This document shows, one piece after another, positions 15,356 to 23,605 of a stretch of DNA of 56,782 nt. The notes below the pieces were generated by a model. It was not told where the DNA came from. It worked only from the letters and a program-made list of their open reading frames with translations, and did not search any database. Source of the stretch: Gemmatimonadales bacterium (lineage in GTDB: Bacteria > Gemmatimonadota > Glassbacteria > GWA2-58-10); the NCBI GenBank assembly GCA_024278175.1, contig JAJRTS010000019.1, positions 1 through 56,782 on the forward strand. The letters run 5' to 3'. Position 1 is the stretch's first letter, and each line of letters opens with the position of its first letter. The position numbers and the translations under genes were made by a program.

Positions 15356-16468
15356 ATGATTAACAGCATGACTGGATTCGGCCGGGGTGAGGTTACCCTG
15401 AAATGCGGCACGTTCGCCGTGGAAATCAAAACGGTTAACCATCGTTACTCGGATTTCAATATCCGTACGCCGCGTACGCTCTCCTCGTTCGAGCCGCGGA
15501 TCAAGGATACGATCAAACAGAAGCTCAGCAGGGGCTACGTAACCTGCCAGGTCAGTTGGGACACCAGCGAAAACGGCAGCTCCCAGGTTGTGCTCAACGA
15601 GGAGATGATCCTGCGCTACCTGGAGTTGTTCGGTACGATGAAGGAGAAATTCAGTATCGCCGGGGAGCCGAACCTGGAGATGTTTACCCGGATTTCCGAC
15701 GTGTTCAAGACAGAGACCCAGCAGTATGACGAGGAGCAGTTGTGGGAAGGGGTAGCTCAGGCAACGGCGCTCGCTGTCGATGCGCTGCTGGAGATGCGCC
15801 GGCGCGAGGGCGAGGCCCTGGCCGCCGATCTCAACTCCCGGATCGACGCGATGGAGGAGCACATGGCCCTGGCCTCCAAAAAGGGGCCGGAGCGCTTGAC
15901 CAGGCTGCGCGAGAACCTGCTGGCCAAGGTGCAGGATGCCGTGGCGGATGAGACGGTGGACGAGAACCGGCTGATCTCGGAGATTACTTACTACGCGGAC
16001 AAGTGGGATTTCAGCGAGGAAGAGGTCCGTTTCGCCCACCACCTCGATGCGATGCGCAAAACTATTTCCAAGGGCGGAGTCGTGGGCCGGCGGCTCAATT
16101 TCCTGGTCCAGGAGCTTAACCGCGAGGCCAACACTGTCGGCAGCAAGGCCAACGACTCGGAGATCGCCCAGTTGATTGTGTCGGTCAAGGAAGAGCTGGA
16201 AAAGGTGCGCGAGCAGGTGGAGAATATCGAGTTAACCCGTGCCCACAGGACGTTTGCGCGGCGGACGATGTTTTGCGGCTTTAGTCCCCCTTGGCAAAGG
16301 GGGAGCGCTGGAAGTGGGCGGGGGTGTGCTCTTAAGCTGATAACAGGGGCGGAATTGAAAATTCACTACGACCTCAGGCTCAAAGCTCTCGCGGAGGGCT
16401 TGAGAAAGACAATAAGCTTTAAATGGGCAAAACAACCCCGGCCCGGATTGTTGGATAACCCGGACTGA
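15356..16468 (+). CDS. yicC: YicC family endoribonuclease-like protein with unusual C-terminal extension
   Basis: YicC-family proteins are RNA-associated and adjoin gmk in many genomes. The start ATG at 15356 gives the signature MINSMTGFGRGEV. Conserved blocks are VEIKTVNHRYSDFNIRTP, the ARREGE-like RRREGEALAADL, and the DUF1732 block AHHLDAMRKTISKGGVVGRRLNFLVQELNREANTVGSKAND. Family members usually end near the present VREQVENIE (16231, about 291 residues). Here translation runs on for 79 residues through low-complexity Arg/Gly/Pro-rich sequence that includes a dispersed hairpin repeat at 16281-16328. The extension is probably not functional. A stop (TAA) lies one base out of frame directly after NIE. 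Confidence 0.9.
   Translation: MINSMTGFGRGEVTLKCGTFAVEIKTVNHRYSDFNIRTPRTLSSFEPRIKDTIKQKLSRGYVTCQVSWDTSENGSSQVVLNEEMILRYLELFGTMKEKFSIAGEPNLEMFTRISDVFKTETQQYDEEQLWEGVAQATALAVDALLEMRRREGEALAADLNSRIDAMEEHMALASKKGPERLTRLRENLLAKVQDAVADETVDENRLISEITYYADKWDFSEEEVRFAHHLDAMRKTISKGGVVGRRLNFLVQELNREANTVGSKANDSEIAQLIVSVKEELEKVREQVENIELTRAHRTFARRTMFCGFSPPWQRGSAGSGRGCALKLITGAELKIHYDLRLKALAEGLRKTISFKWAKQPRPGLLDNPD
16281..16328 (-). repeat. Bipartite hairpin repeat inside the yicC 3' end
   Basis: Read on the minus strand this is CCCCGCCCACTTCCAGCG followed by CCCCCTTTGCCAAGGGGG, a diverged copy of the repeat family also found near 23131, 23345 and 25059. Confidence 0.7.
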
Positions 16469-16513
16469 TGATTTCGTAGAAAGCCATTCAGACTGGATGG
16501 TAAATTGAGTTCC

Positions 16514-17146
16514 ATGTTCAGTGCAAAAAAATTCATCGTAGTGGTTACAGCCCCCAGTGGCGCGGGCAAGACCACGGTTATCGGCAGACTGCTGGGCCGT
16601 AACGAACTCTACAGCTATAGCGTCTCGGCCACCACCCGGCCCGCACGCGATAACGAAATTCACGGCAAGCACTATTTCTTCCTCGACCGCCGGGAGTTCG
16701 AGGCAGGGGTGGCCGGCGGGGAATTCGCGGAATGGGCCGAGGTCCACGGTAACCTCTACGGTACGCTCAAGAGCCAGATAGACGGTATCCTGGCCGGGGG
16801 ACGGTACGTGCTGATGGACGTGGACACCCGGGGCGCACTCTCCCTGAGAGAGTCCTATCCCGACGGGGTCTATATCCAGTTGATCCCACCGAGCATGGAG
16901 GAGTTGCGCCATCGTTTGTGCGGCCGTGGCACTGAGGATGAACAGGCTCTGTGCAAACGTCTGCACAACGCAATCGGCGAAATCGAGAAAATGGACAAGT
17001 TCGATTACCTGGTGATTAACGACGCCATCGATTTGGCCTGTGACAGGATCGAGGGCATTATCGCCGCTGAATCTCTCAAGGTCAGCCGGCTGGGCGATAC
17101 TTCCCGGCTGATCGATACTTTCCTCGGACGAGGGAGCGGGCAGTGA
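16514..17146 (+). CDS. gmk: Guanylate kinase
   Basis: Gmk phosphorylates GMP to GDP in purine salvage and synthesis. It has P-loop TAPSGAGKTTVIGRLL, the GMP-binding segment YSVSATTRPARDNEIHGKHYFFLDRREFE, EWAEVHGNLYGT, and the lid and Walker B region VLMDVDTRGALSLRESYP. The normal length is about 210 residues. ATG at 16514 is preferred; an in-frame TTG at 16505 is possible and sits closer to a GGATGG sequence. It follows yicC and overlaps coaBC (TGATG), the common yicC-gmk-coaBC arrangement. The small omega-subunit gene rpoZ, often between gmk and coaBC, is absent here. Confidence 0.95.
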   Translation: MFSAKKFIVVVTAPSGAGKTTVIGRLLGRNELYSYSVSATTRPARDNEIHGKHYFFLDRREFEAGVAGGEFAEWAEVHGNLYGTLKSQIDGILAGGRYVLMDVDTRGALSLRESYPDGVYIQLIPPSMEELRHRLCGRGTEDEQALCKRLHNAIGEIEKMDKFDYLVINDAIDLACDRIEGIIAAESLKVSRLGDTSRLIDTFLGRGSGQ

Positions 17147-18357
17147 TGGAGCACGTTATCGGCGGGAAAAGAATCGTGCTGGGCCTCTCGGGCGGGATCG
17201 CCTGCTACAAGGTCTGTGATCTGGCCAGCCGCCTGGTGCGGCTTGGAGCCAGGGTGCGGGTGGTGATGACCGGCAACGCCACCCGTTTCGTGGGGGCGGT
17301 TACCCTGCGCGCACTTACGGGTGAGCCTGTTTACACCGACACGTTCGGCGCTGAGGAGCCCGGCGGGATCGATCACGTGCGCCTGGCCGAGTTCGCCGAA
17401 TTGCTCGTTATCGCCCCGGCCACGGCCAATATCCTGGCGAAGATGGCCCACGGTATCGCCGATGACCTGCTCTCCACCACCTGCCTCTCCTGCCCGGCGC
17501 CCGTGCTGATTGCCCCGGCGATGGAGGCCCGGATGTGGCGGCACCCGGCCACGCGGGCCAATATTGAGTTGCTGCAAGGCCGCGGGGTGCATCTGGTGCC
17601 GCCGACGGCCGGCAGGCTGGCCAGCGGGGCCAGCGGCGAGGGCCGTCTGCCGGATCGTGAAGTGCTGGTGAGCCATATCGCCGCCCTGCTGGGCGGGGGC
17701 AGCCTGCTCGAGGGCAAGACCGTGCTGGTAACCGCCGGACCCACCCGCGAGAGAATCGACCCGGTGCGCTTTATCTCCAACCCGTCCAGCGGACGGATGG
17801 GGTTCGCTCTCGCCGCCGCCGCCGCCCGTCAGGGTGCGCGGAAAGTCTATCTGGTGTCCGGGCCGGTGGCGCTGCCGACCCCGCCGGACGTGGAGCGGAT
17901 AGATATCGGCGGTGCAGGCCAGATGCTCCAGGAGGTGCAGGCGCTGGCCGGGCGCGCCGATCTGGTGTTTGCCGCCGCGGCCGTGGGAGATTACGCCCCG
18001 CGAGAAGCGAGTCGGCACAAGATTAAGAAAGATAACAGCGAGGAGTTGATCCTTAAGCTTCAGCGTACCCCAGATGTGCTCGCCTGGCTCTCGTCCAACC
18101 GCAAAAAAGGCGCGGTTGTCGTCGGTTTCGCGGTGGAAACCGAGCGGGAAGAGGAGCACGCCCGTGCCAAGCTGGAGCGCAAGGGGCTGGACCTGGTGGT
18201 GCTCAATAACCCCACACAGCCCGGAGCCGGGTTCGAGGTGGAAACCAACAGGGTAACCGTGCTGGGGCCTGACGGGTTCAAACGGGAGCTGGCGCTGATG
18301 AGCAAGGACGAGCTGGCCGACAGGCTGCTGGAATTGGTAATCGAAACGCAAAAGTGA
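17146..18357 (+). CDS. coaBC: Bifunctional phosphopantothenoylcysteine decarboxylase / synthetase
   Basis: This protein makes 4'-phosphopantetheine from phosphopantothenate and cysteine in CoA synthesis. The N-terminal flavoprotein domain (CoaC, about 1-180) starts with RIVLGLSGGIACYK and has the catalytic His in DHVRLAEFAE. It also has PATANILAKMAHGIADDLLSTTCL and APAMEARMW, where the residue after PAM is Glu instead of the more common Asn, a position that varies between lineages. The CoaB half starts near TVLVTAGPTRERIDPVRFISNPSSGRMG and holds AAVGDYAP, KIKK and NNPTQPGAGFEVETN. The start ATG overlaps the gmk stop; an in-frame GTG lies three bases earlier. Confidence 0.95.
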   Translation: MEHVIGGKRIVLGLSGGIACYKVCDLASRLVRLGARVRVVMTGNATRFVGAVTLRALTGEPVYTDTFGAEEPGGIDHVRLAEFAELLVIAPATANILAKMAHGIADDLLSTTCLSCPAPVLIAPAMEARMWRHPATRANIELLQGRGVHLVPPTAGRLASGASGEGRLPDREVLVSHIAALLGGGSLLEGKTVLVTAGPTRERIDPVRFISNPSSGRMGFALAAAAARQGARKVYLVSGPVALPTPPDVERIDIGGAGQMLQEVQALAGRADLVFAAAAVGDYAPREASRHKIKKDNSEELILKLQRTPDVLAWLSSNRKKGAVVVGFAVETEREEEHARAKLERKGLDLVVLNNPTQPGAGFEVETNRVTVLGPDGFKRELALMSKDELADRLLELVIETQK

Positions 18358-18379
18358 TAGCATCAGGGAAAGGACAAAA

Positions 18380-19171
18380 GTGGACAACAGGTCAGAGTTG
18401 TATCAACTGGCGGCGCAGTTCCTGCGCCAGTTGGAGGAGCGTGGCGAGGCTTTTTTACTCCTTGAAAACATCAACCTGGCCGACTATCCTGGCGCACAGG
18501 CGGCCGCCCCTGAGGCGGGCAAGGCTCCGGAGGCCGTGAAACCGGGCCCGGAACTGTCCGGTCAGCCCCGCCCGGGCGAAAGCCTGGAGGCATTCGGGGC
18601 GCGGATTGCCTCCTGCACCCGCTGCCGCCTTCACGAGAGCCGCACGAAATTCGTCTTCGGTGCGGGCCATCCCGGGGCCGACATGCTCTTTATCGGTGAG
18701 GGACCGGGAGCGGAGGAAGACCGCCAGGGCCTGCCGTTCGTGGGCAGAAGCGGCCAGTTGCTCACTAAAATCATCGCCTCGATCGGGTTCACCCGCGAGG
18801 AAATCTATATCGCCAACATGGTCAAGTGCCGTCCGCCGGGCAACCGCGATCCGCGACCCGAGGAGATCGAAGAGTGCAACGGCTATCTGCTGACCCAGTT
18901 GGAGCTGATCAAGCCCAAGGTAATAGTCACCCTCGGCCGTTTCAGCGCCGGGTATTTCCACGGCTCGCCCGGAGCCGCCATGCGCGACCTTCGCGGCCAG
19001 ATCGGCGAGTTCCACGGGGTTAAGGTGGTCAGCACCTATCACCCGGCGGCCCTGCTGCGCAATTCCAACTGGAAGCGCGGCTGCTGGGAGGATATGCTGC
19101 TGGCGCGCAAGGTCTATGATCAGGCCGGGGGACGGGCCTCCAGTGGAGCGGTTTATCGCCCCGGCAATTGA
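18380..19171 (+). CDS. Family 4 uracil-DNA glycosylase (Fe-S)
   Basis: This enzyme removes uracil from DNA and is typical of thermophiles and many anaerobes or environmental bacteria. Motifs are FIGEGPGAEEDRQGLPFVGRSGQLL (motif A region), MVKCRPPGNRDPRPEE and STYHPAALLRN (motif B). Cluster cysteines are visible in SCTRCRL, VKCRPP and EECNGYL. The first 75 residues are a variable helical and Ala/Pro-rich leader. The start is GTG 22 bases after coaBC. A link to replication fits the nearby dnaB. Confidence 0.93.
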   Translation: MDNRSELYQLAAQFLRQLEERGEAFLLLENINLADYPGAQAAAPEAGKAPEAVKPGPELSGQPRPGESLEAFGARIASCTRCRLHESRTKFVFGAGHPGADMLFIGEGPGAEEDRQGLPFVGRSGQLLTKIIASIGFTREEIYIANMVKCRPPGNRDPRPEEIEECNGYLLTQLELIKPKVIVTLGRFSAGYFHGSPGAAMRDLRGQIGEFHGVKVVSTYHPAALLRNSNWKRGCWEDMLLARKVYDQAGGRASSGAVYRPGN

Positions 19172-19246
19172 TGGATTGAGGATGTTGCGGGGCCAGTGCA
19201 TGCACCTGGCCCCGCGTCACACCGAAGTTGAGCGAGGAAAACGTCA

Positions 19247-20647
19247 GTGGCGGATCAGCTACAGGAAAAAATACCGGAGCAATCTGATCGCAAGATGCCG
19301 TTCGCCCAGGATGCCGAGGCCAGCGTGCTGGGAGCGATGTTGATGGACCGTGAGGCAATCGGGGAGGCCGTGCAGATGCTGGACGCCGACTGTTTCTACA
19401 GCGAGCCCCACCGCCGCCTGTTCGTGGCGATCATGGCGCTCTACGAGAAATCAGTGGAAATCGATCCGATCACTCTCTCCGACCAGCTCAGGAAAGACGG
19501 CGCACTGGAGGAAGTGGGCGGCTTGCAGTTCATTTACGACATCGCCGGCAGCGTACCCACGGCCGCCAATATCGTCTTCCACGCCCGGATCGTGCGCGAG
19601 AAGGCGATGCTGCGCCAGCTTATCGTCAGTTGCACCACCATCATTCAGGAATCCTACACCCCCGTCGAGGACATCGACAGGCTGATCGATCAGGCGGAGG
19701 AGCGGATTTTCAACATCCAGGACTTCCGGCTCAAGGAGGGTTTCAGCGCGGTCAAGGACCTGATCCACGACATTATCAACGATCTCGAAGTCCGCGCCCA
19801 GAACAAGGACACGATGACCGGCGTGCCCACCGGCTATACCGACCTCGACCACCTCACGGTGGGCTTGCAGCCCTCGGACCTGATTGTTGTTGCCGGCCGG
19901 CCCAGCATGGGCAAGACCGCGTTCTGTCTTAACGTGGCGCTCTCCGTGGCGATGGGTACCTCCGAGCACCCCGAGCCGATCCCGGTGGCCGTTTTCAGCC
20001 TGGAGATGAGCAAGGCGCAGATCGTCCAGCGCATGCTCTGCACCCTGGCGCGGGTGAACAACAACAAGATGCGCCGCGCCAAACTTACCGACCTGGAGTG
20101 GCACAATATCAACAAGGCCGCCAACCGCCTGTTCGAGGCCCCGATCTTTATCGATGACGCACCGGCGATGAGCGTGCTGGAAATGCGTGCCAAGGCCCGG
20201 CGGCTGGCCAAGCAGGAGAAAATCGGGCTGGTGATAGTGGACTACATGCAGCTGATGCGCACCTCCGGACGGATCGAGAGCCGCCAGCAGGAAGTGAGCC
20301 TGATCAGCCGCTCGCTCAAGGCGCTGGCCAAGGAACTCAACGTGCCGGTGATGGCCCTGAGCCAGCTATCGCGCGCCGTGGAGGACCGCTCCGACCAGAA
20401 ACCCAAGTTGGCCGACCTTCGCGAGTCCGGCGCTATCGAGCAGGACGCGGACATGGTGATGTTCATCTTCCGTCCCGAGCAGGCCGGGATCAGGGAGCTC
20501 GACGGGCAGAGCACCGAGGGTCTGGCCCAGATTCTCCTGGAAAAGAACCGTAACGGTCCCACCGGCATGGCGGAGTTGAACTTTATCAGGGATTTCACCA
20601 GGTTCGAAAACCGTTCCCGGCGGCAGGAACTGGAACAGGGGATCTGA
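19247..20647 (+). CDS. dnaB: Replicative DNA helicase DnaB
   Basis: This is the hexameric 5'-3' helicase of the replisome. The N-terminal domain begins with PFAQDAEASVLGAMLMD. The RecA-like domain has GRPSMGKTAFCLNVAL (Walker A), VFSLEMSKAQIVQRML, VIVDYMQLM (Walker B), ALSQLSRAVEDR, and the arginine-finger region DLRESGAIEQDADMVMFIFRPE. At 466 residues it is of normal length, with no intein. The start is GTG with GAGGA nine bases upstream. mlaE starts one base after the stop, so dnaB and mlaEFD may share a transcript. Confidence 0.97.
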   Translation: MADQLQEKIPEQSDRKMPFAQDAEASVLGAMLMDREAIGEAVQMLDADCFYSEPHRRLFVAIMALYEKSVEIDPITLSDQLRKDGALEEVGGLQFIYDIAGSVPTAANIVFHARIVREKAMLRQLIVSCTTIIQESYTPVEDIDRLIDQAEERIFNIQDFRLKEGFSAVKDLIHDIINDLEVRAQNKDTMTGVPTGYTDLDHLTVGLQPSDLIVVAGRPSMGKTAFCLNVALSVAMGTSEHPEPIPVAVFSLEMSKAQIVQRMLCTLARVNNNKMRRAKLTDLEWHNINKAANRLFEAPIFIDDAPAMSVLEMRAKARRLAKQEKIGLVIVDYMQLMRTSGRIESRQQEVSLISRSLKALAKELNVPVMALSQLSRAVEDRSDQKPKLADLRESGAIEQDADMVMFIFRPEQAGIRELDGQSTEGLAQILLEKNRNGPTGMAELNFIRDFTRFENRSRRQELEQGI

Positions 20648-20648
20648 G

Positions 20649-21431
20649 GTGGTCTTTAATCTGCTCCATTTCGTGGGTGAGAGTACGCTGGCGTCTCTGT
20701 TCCGCCTGGGACAGGCGGTGCGCCTGCTGGGCCGGGTAGTGTCCGGGATACCGTTTATCTGGCGCGTGCGGGGCGAGACTGTCACCCAGATGATCCGGAT
20801 CGGCGTGGACAGCCTGCCGCTGGTGGCTGTCACCAGTGCTTTTACCGGCATGGTGCTGGCCGTTCAGACCAGCTACCAGATCGAGGAATACGTCCCGCAG
20901 ATCTTTATCGCCGCGGCGGTGGCCAAGGCCACGATTATCGAGCTGGGCCCGGTGATTACCGCTTTGGTGATCTCCGGCCGCGTGGGCGCGTCGATTGCCG
21001 CCGAGATCGGCACGATGAGGGTCACCGAGCAGATAGACGCCCTGGAGATGATGGCGATCGACCCGGTGCAATACCTGCTCCTGCCCCGCTTTTTCGCCGG
21101 GCTGATCATGATGCCGGTGATTGTCACCTACGGCTGTCTGATCGCGGTTTCCGGCGGCTGGGCCGTGTGTGTCTATTACCTGGGGATGTCGTCCACGGCG
21201 TTCCTGGAGGGCATGCGCCAGTTCGTCTACCCCTACGACGTCTACAGCGGCCTGTTCAAGTCGCTGGTGTTCGGCGGTACGCTGACCATGGTGGGCTGCT
21301 TCTACGGCTATTGCACCAGCGAGGGTGCGGCCGGGGTGGGGATGGCCGCCACCCGCAGCGTGGTTACCAACTGCCTGTTGATCCTGATGTTCGACTATTT
21401 CCTGGCCATGCTGCTCTTTCCCGTGGGGTAA
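20649..21431 (+). CDS. mlaE: MlaE-type phospholipid ABC transporter permease
   Basis: This is an inner-membrane permease of the Mla/Mce lipid transport family. It is 260 residues with an N-terminal amphipathic region and about five membrane helices. The family signatures are LVAVTSAFTGMVLAVQTSYQ, ELGPVITALVISGRVGASIAAEIGTMRVTEQIDALEMMAIDP and RFFAGLIMMPVI. The start is GTG directly after dnaB. With mlaF and mlaD it forms the inner-membrane core that moves phospholipids between membranes to keep outer-membrane asymmetry. MlaC and MlaB genes are not in this cluster. Confidence 0.94.
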   Translation: MVFNLLHFVGESTLASLFRLGQAVRLLGRVVSGIPFIWRVRGETVTQMIRIGVDSLPLVAVTSAFTGMVLAVQTSYQIEEYVPQIFIAAAVAKATIIELGPVITALVISGRVGASIAAEIGTMRVTEQIDALEMMAIDPVQYLLLPRFFAGLIMMPVIVTYGCLIAVSGGWAVCVYYLGMSSTAFLEGMRQFVYPYDVYSGLFKSLVFGGTLTMVGCFYGYCTSEGAAGVGMAATRSVVTNCLLILMFDYFLAMLLFPVG

Positions 21432-21432
21432 A

Positions 21433-22218
21433 ATGATGCCGGAGGGCGGCCCGATAATAGAGCTTAAAAACGTGTGCAAGGACCTGGGTGGACAGCGGGT
21501 GCTCGACAGGCTGAACCTGAGTGTCGAGCGCGGCGAAACGCTGGTGATCATGGGCCGCAGCGGCGCGGGCAAGAGCGTCATCCTCAAACACATGGTGGGC
21601 TTGATGAGTCCCGACAGCGGAGAAGTGGCTTTTGACGGCCACAGGCTGAGCGCCCTGGACAGCCGCGAACTTCAGGAGCTGCGTAAGCGGATGGTCATGC
21701 TTTTCCAGAGCTCCGCGCTGTTCGACTCGATGAGCGTGGGCGGGAACGTTTCGCTGGGACTGCGCAAGCATACGCGGCTTGGGCGTGATGAAATAGCGCG
21801 GGTGGTGGAGCGGAAACTCTCGGCGGTCGGCCTGTCCGGCACCTCGGCGAAAATGCCGGCCGAGCTTTCGGGGGGGATGCGCAAGCGGGTCGGGCTGGCC
21901 CGGGCGATCTCGATGGACCCGGAGGTGGTGTTCTACGATGAACCGACCACCGGACTGGACCCGATCACCGCCGGCTCGATTAACGAGTTGATTCTCGATA
22001 CCCGCAACAGCCTGGGTGTTACCGGTATCGTGGTCACCCATGATGTGGCCAGCGCGCTTAAAGTCGGCACGCGGATCTGCCTGCTCGATCTCGGCCGGAT
22101 CGTGTTCGAGGGCACGCCCGGGCAGGCGCGTCAAACAGACCATCCCCTGATGAAGCAGTTTCTGGCCGGAACCGCCAAGGTGCCCGGGGCGGCCGGGAAA
22201 GCTGACAGCAGGCTGTAA
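21433..22218 (+). CDS. mlaF: MlaF-type ABC transporter ATP-binding protein
   Basis: This is the ATPase of the Mla-type transporter. Walker A is MGRSGAGKSVILKHMVGL, the Q-loop is MLFQSSALFDSMSV, the signature is LSGGMRKRVGLARAI, Walker B is VVFYDEPTTGLDPITA, and the H-loop is VTHDVASALKV. FQSSALFDSM and LSGGM are characteristic of the MlaF branch rather than general ABC importers. Two ATG codons lie at the start (21433 and 21436), one base after mlaE. Confidence 0.95.
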   Translation: MMPEGGPIIELKNVCKDLGGQRVLDRLNLSVERGETLVIMGRSGAGKSVILKHMVGLMSPDSGEVAFDGHRLSALDSRELQELRKRMVMLFQSSALFDSMSVGGNVSLGLRKHTRLGRDEIARVVERKLSAVGLSGTSAKMPAELSGGMRKRVGLARAISMDPEVVFYDEPTTGLDPITAGSINELILDTRNSLGVTGIVVTHDVASALKVGTRICLLDLGRIVFEGTPGQARQTDHPLMKQFLAGTAKVPGAAGKADSRL

Positions 22219-22238
22219 GCGGAAACGGAGAGTGCAGC

Positions 22239-23114
22239 ATGGATAAAAGCGGCAGGGAAACGATAATTGTCGGTGTGGTGGTGATCGTCGCATTCGCGGT
22301 CGTGCTCTGGACCGTGTTTTTCCTGCGGGGCTACCTTTCGCGCCAGGACGAGGAATTCTACAGCGCGGCCTACGAGCAGGTGGGTCTGTTGAAGGAGGGC
22401 GATAATATCACCGTGGCCGGAGTGCCGGTGGGACGGGTGCAGTCTATCGCTCTCGAGGGCAGGAAGGCGGTGGTGCTCTTCACCGTCAATGGCGCAATAG
22501 AGCTGAACGAGAACTCGGTGGCCCTGATCGACGCTTCCGACGTGTTCGGCGAGGCCTACGTTCAACTGGAGATCGGCCGGGGCGCACCGCTGCCGCCGGG
22601 TGCGAGAATCGGCGGCGATCTGGCCCCCGGCCTTCGCGATCTGATCAAGGAAGGTGTCGAGGTGGCCCGGCACACCAACGTGCTGCTCAATGACGCGCGT
22701 ACGCTGGTCAACCGGATCGACACGCTGATGGGGCCGGGCGGCACGTTCCATCGCACGCTGGCCAACGTGGAGCGCCTCACCGAGAACGGGCTGGAGTTCA
22801 GCCTTCGGCTCGACAACTACGGCCGCCTGCTGGAGGAGACGCTGGCCTCACTCGACAGCGCAGCGGTCAGGATTCGCCGGGCTGTGGACGAGAACCAGGA
22901 CGATCTCTCCTCCGTGCTCTCCGGGCTGGAGAGCGCCTCGGCGCGGCTGGATACGATGCTGGTGGAGGTCGATAACGGGCGGGGAACCCTGGGGCGGCTG
23001 CTCAAGGATGAGCGGCTCTACGAGGACCTGCGCGCCACAACCCTGGAGGCGCGCAACCTGCTCCGCGAGTTCCGCGAGCAGCCGGAAAAGTTCATCAATA
23101 TTTCGCCGTTTTAG
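22239..23114 (+). CDS. mlaD: MlaD-type MCE-domain protein
   Basis: This is the membrane-anchored substrate-binding component of the Mla-type transporter. A single N-terminal helix (TIIVGVVVIVAFAVVLWTVFFL) is followed by the MCE domain (about 40-118): GLLKEGDNITVAGVPVGRVQSIAL, VALIDASDVFGEAYVQLEIGRG. The remaining 170 residues are helical, including a repeated coiled-coil-like stretch. They end with LREFREQPEKFINISPF, a C-terminal pattern seen in MCE proteins of several lineages. It is longer than E. coli MlaD (183), so a helical needle or tail is possible. It is last in the dnaB-mlaEFD run; hairpin repeats follow. Confidence 0.92.
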   Translation: MDKSGRETIIVGVVVIVAFAVVLWTVFFLRGYLSRQDEEFYSAAYEQVGLLKEGDNITVAGVPVGRVQSIALEGRKAVVLFTVNGAIELNENSVALIDASDVFGEAYVQLEIGRGAPLPPGARIGGDLAPGLRDLIKEGVEVARHTNVLLNDARTLVNRIDTLMGPGGTFHRTLANVERLTENGLEFSLRLDNYGRLLEETLASLDSAAVRIRRAVDENQDDLSSVLSGLESASARLDTMLVEVDNGRGTLGRLLKDERLYEDLRATTLEARNLLREFREQPEKFINISPF

Positions 23115-23532
23115 CTGGTTATTGCAACAACTCCCACCTGCTTCGCAGGCACCCCCTTTATTAAGGGGGAATTTTTAAGTCCCTGTTTTTGCCGCGTGGG
23201 AACGGGGTATTACCGTTTTAGTCCCTCTTAATCGAAAAGAATTCCTCGCGGCTTGCTGCGGGGTAAGCTGTTGCATTTACAAGGTGGTAAGCTGAATTTT
23301 TTACAGTCCACCCCTTCCCCCCCCCTTTGCCAAAGGGGGGGAAGCCAGTCCCCTCTATCAAGAGGGGTGCCCGCTGAAAGCGGGCGGGGTGTGTCTTCCC
23401 TCTTGCCAAAAGGGGAATCGAGGGGGATTATAGTTCGCTTTTTTGTACATTGTTTACAGGACGTCCTTTAAAAAGGGGAAAACAGGGGGTTGTCCCCCCC
23501 TAAAGCCCCCTCTTTTTTAACCCAGGGACACG
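23115..23532. repeat. Repeat-rich intergenic region between mlaD and radA
   Basis: No gene is supported here. The region holds several G/C-tract hairpins. A forward copy of the bipartite repeat lies at 23131-23175 (CCTGCttcGCAGG, then CCCCCTTtattAAGGGGG and AATTTTT). A C7/G7 stem lies near 23319-23341. A reverse bipartite copy lies at 23345-23393 (CCCCTCTatcaAGAGGGG, then GCCCGCTgaaAGCGGGC). Decayed half-units follow to about 23520. A different motif, CCTCGCGGCTTGCTGCGGGG at 23244-23263, recurs at 28707-28726. The first hairpin, with its T-run, would serve as a terminator for mlaD. Confidence 0.75.
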
Positions 23533-23565
23533 GTGAGCCGCCACCCCGCGGTTTTTTTGCAGACT

Positions 23566-23605
23566 ACGGCAAAACACGGCAAAACACGGCAAAACATGGC
23601 AAAGC
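23566..23605 (+). repeat. Decamer tandem repeat at the radA start
   Basis: Four tandem 10-bp units (ACGGCAAAAC three times, then ATGGCAAAGC). The last unit carries the likely start codon of radA. Confidence 0.8.

Noticed and set aside
23281-23471. CRISPR-like alternation of repeats in the mlaD-radA gap
   Set aside because: The G/C-tract hairpins differ in sequence and spacing and have no unique equal-length spacers.
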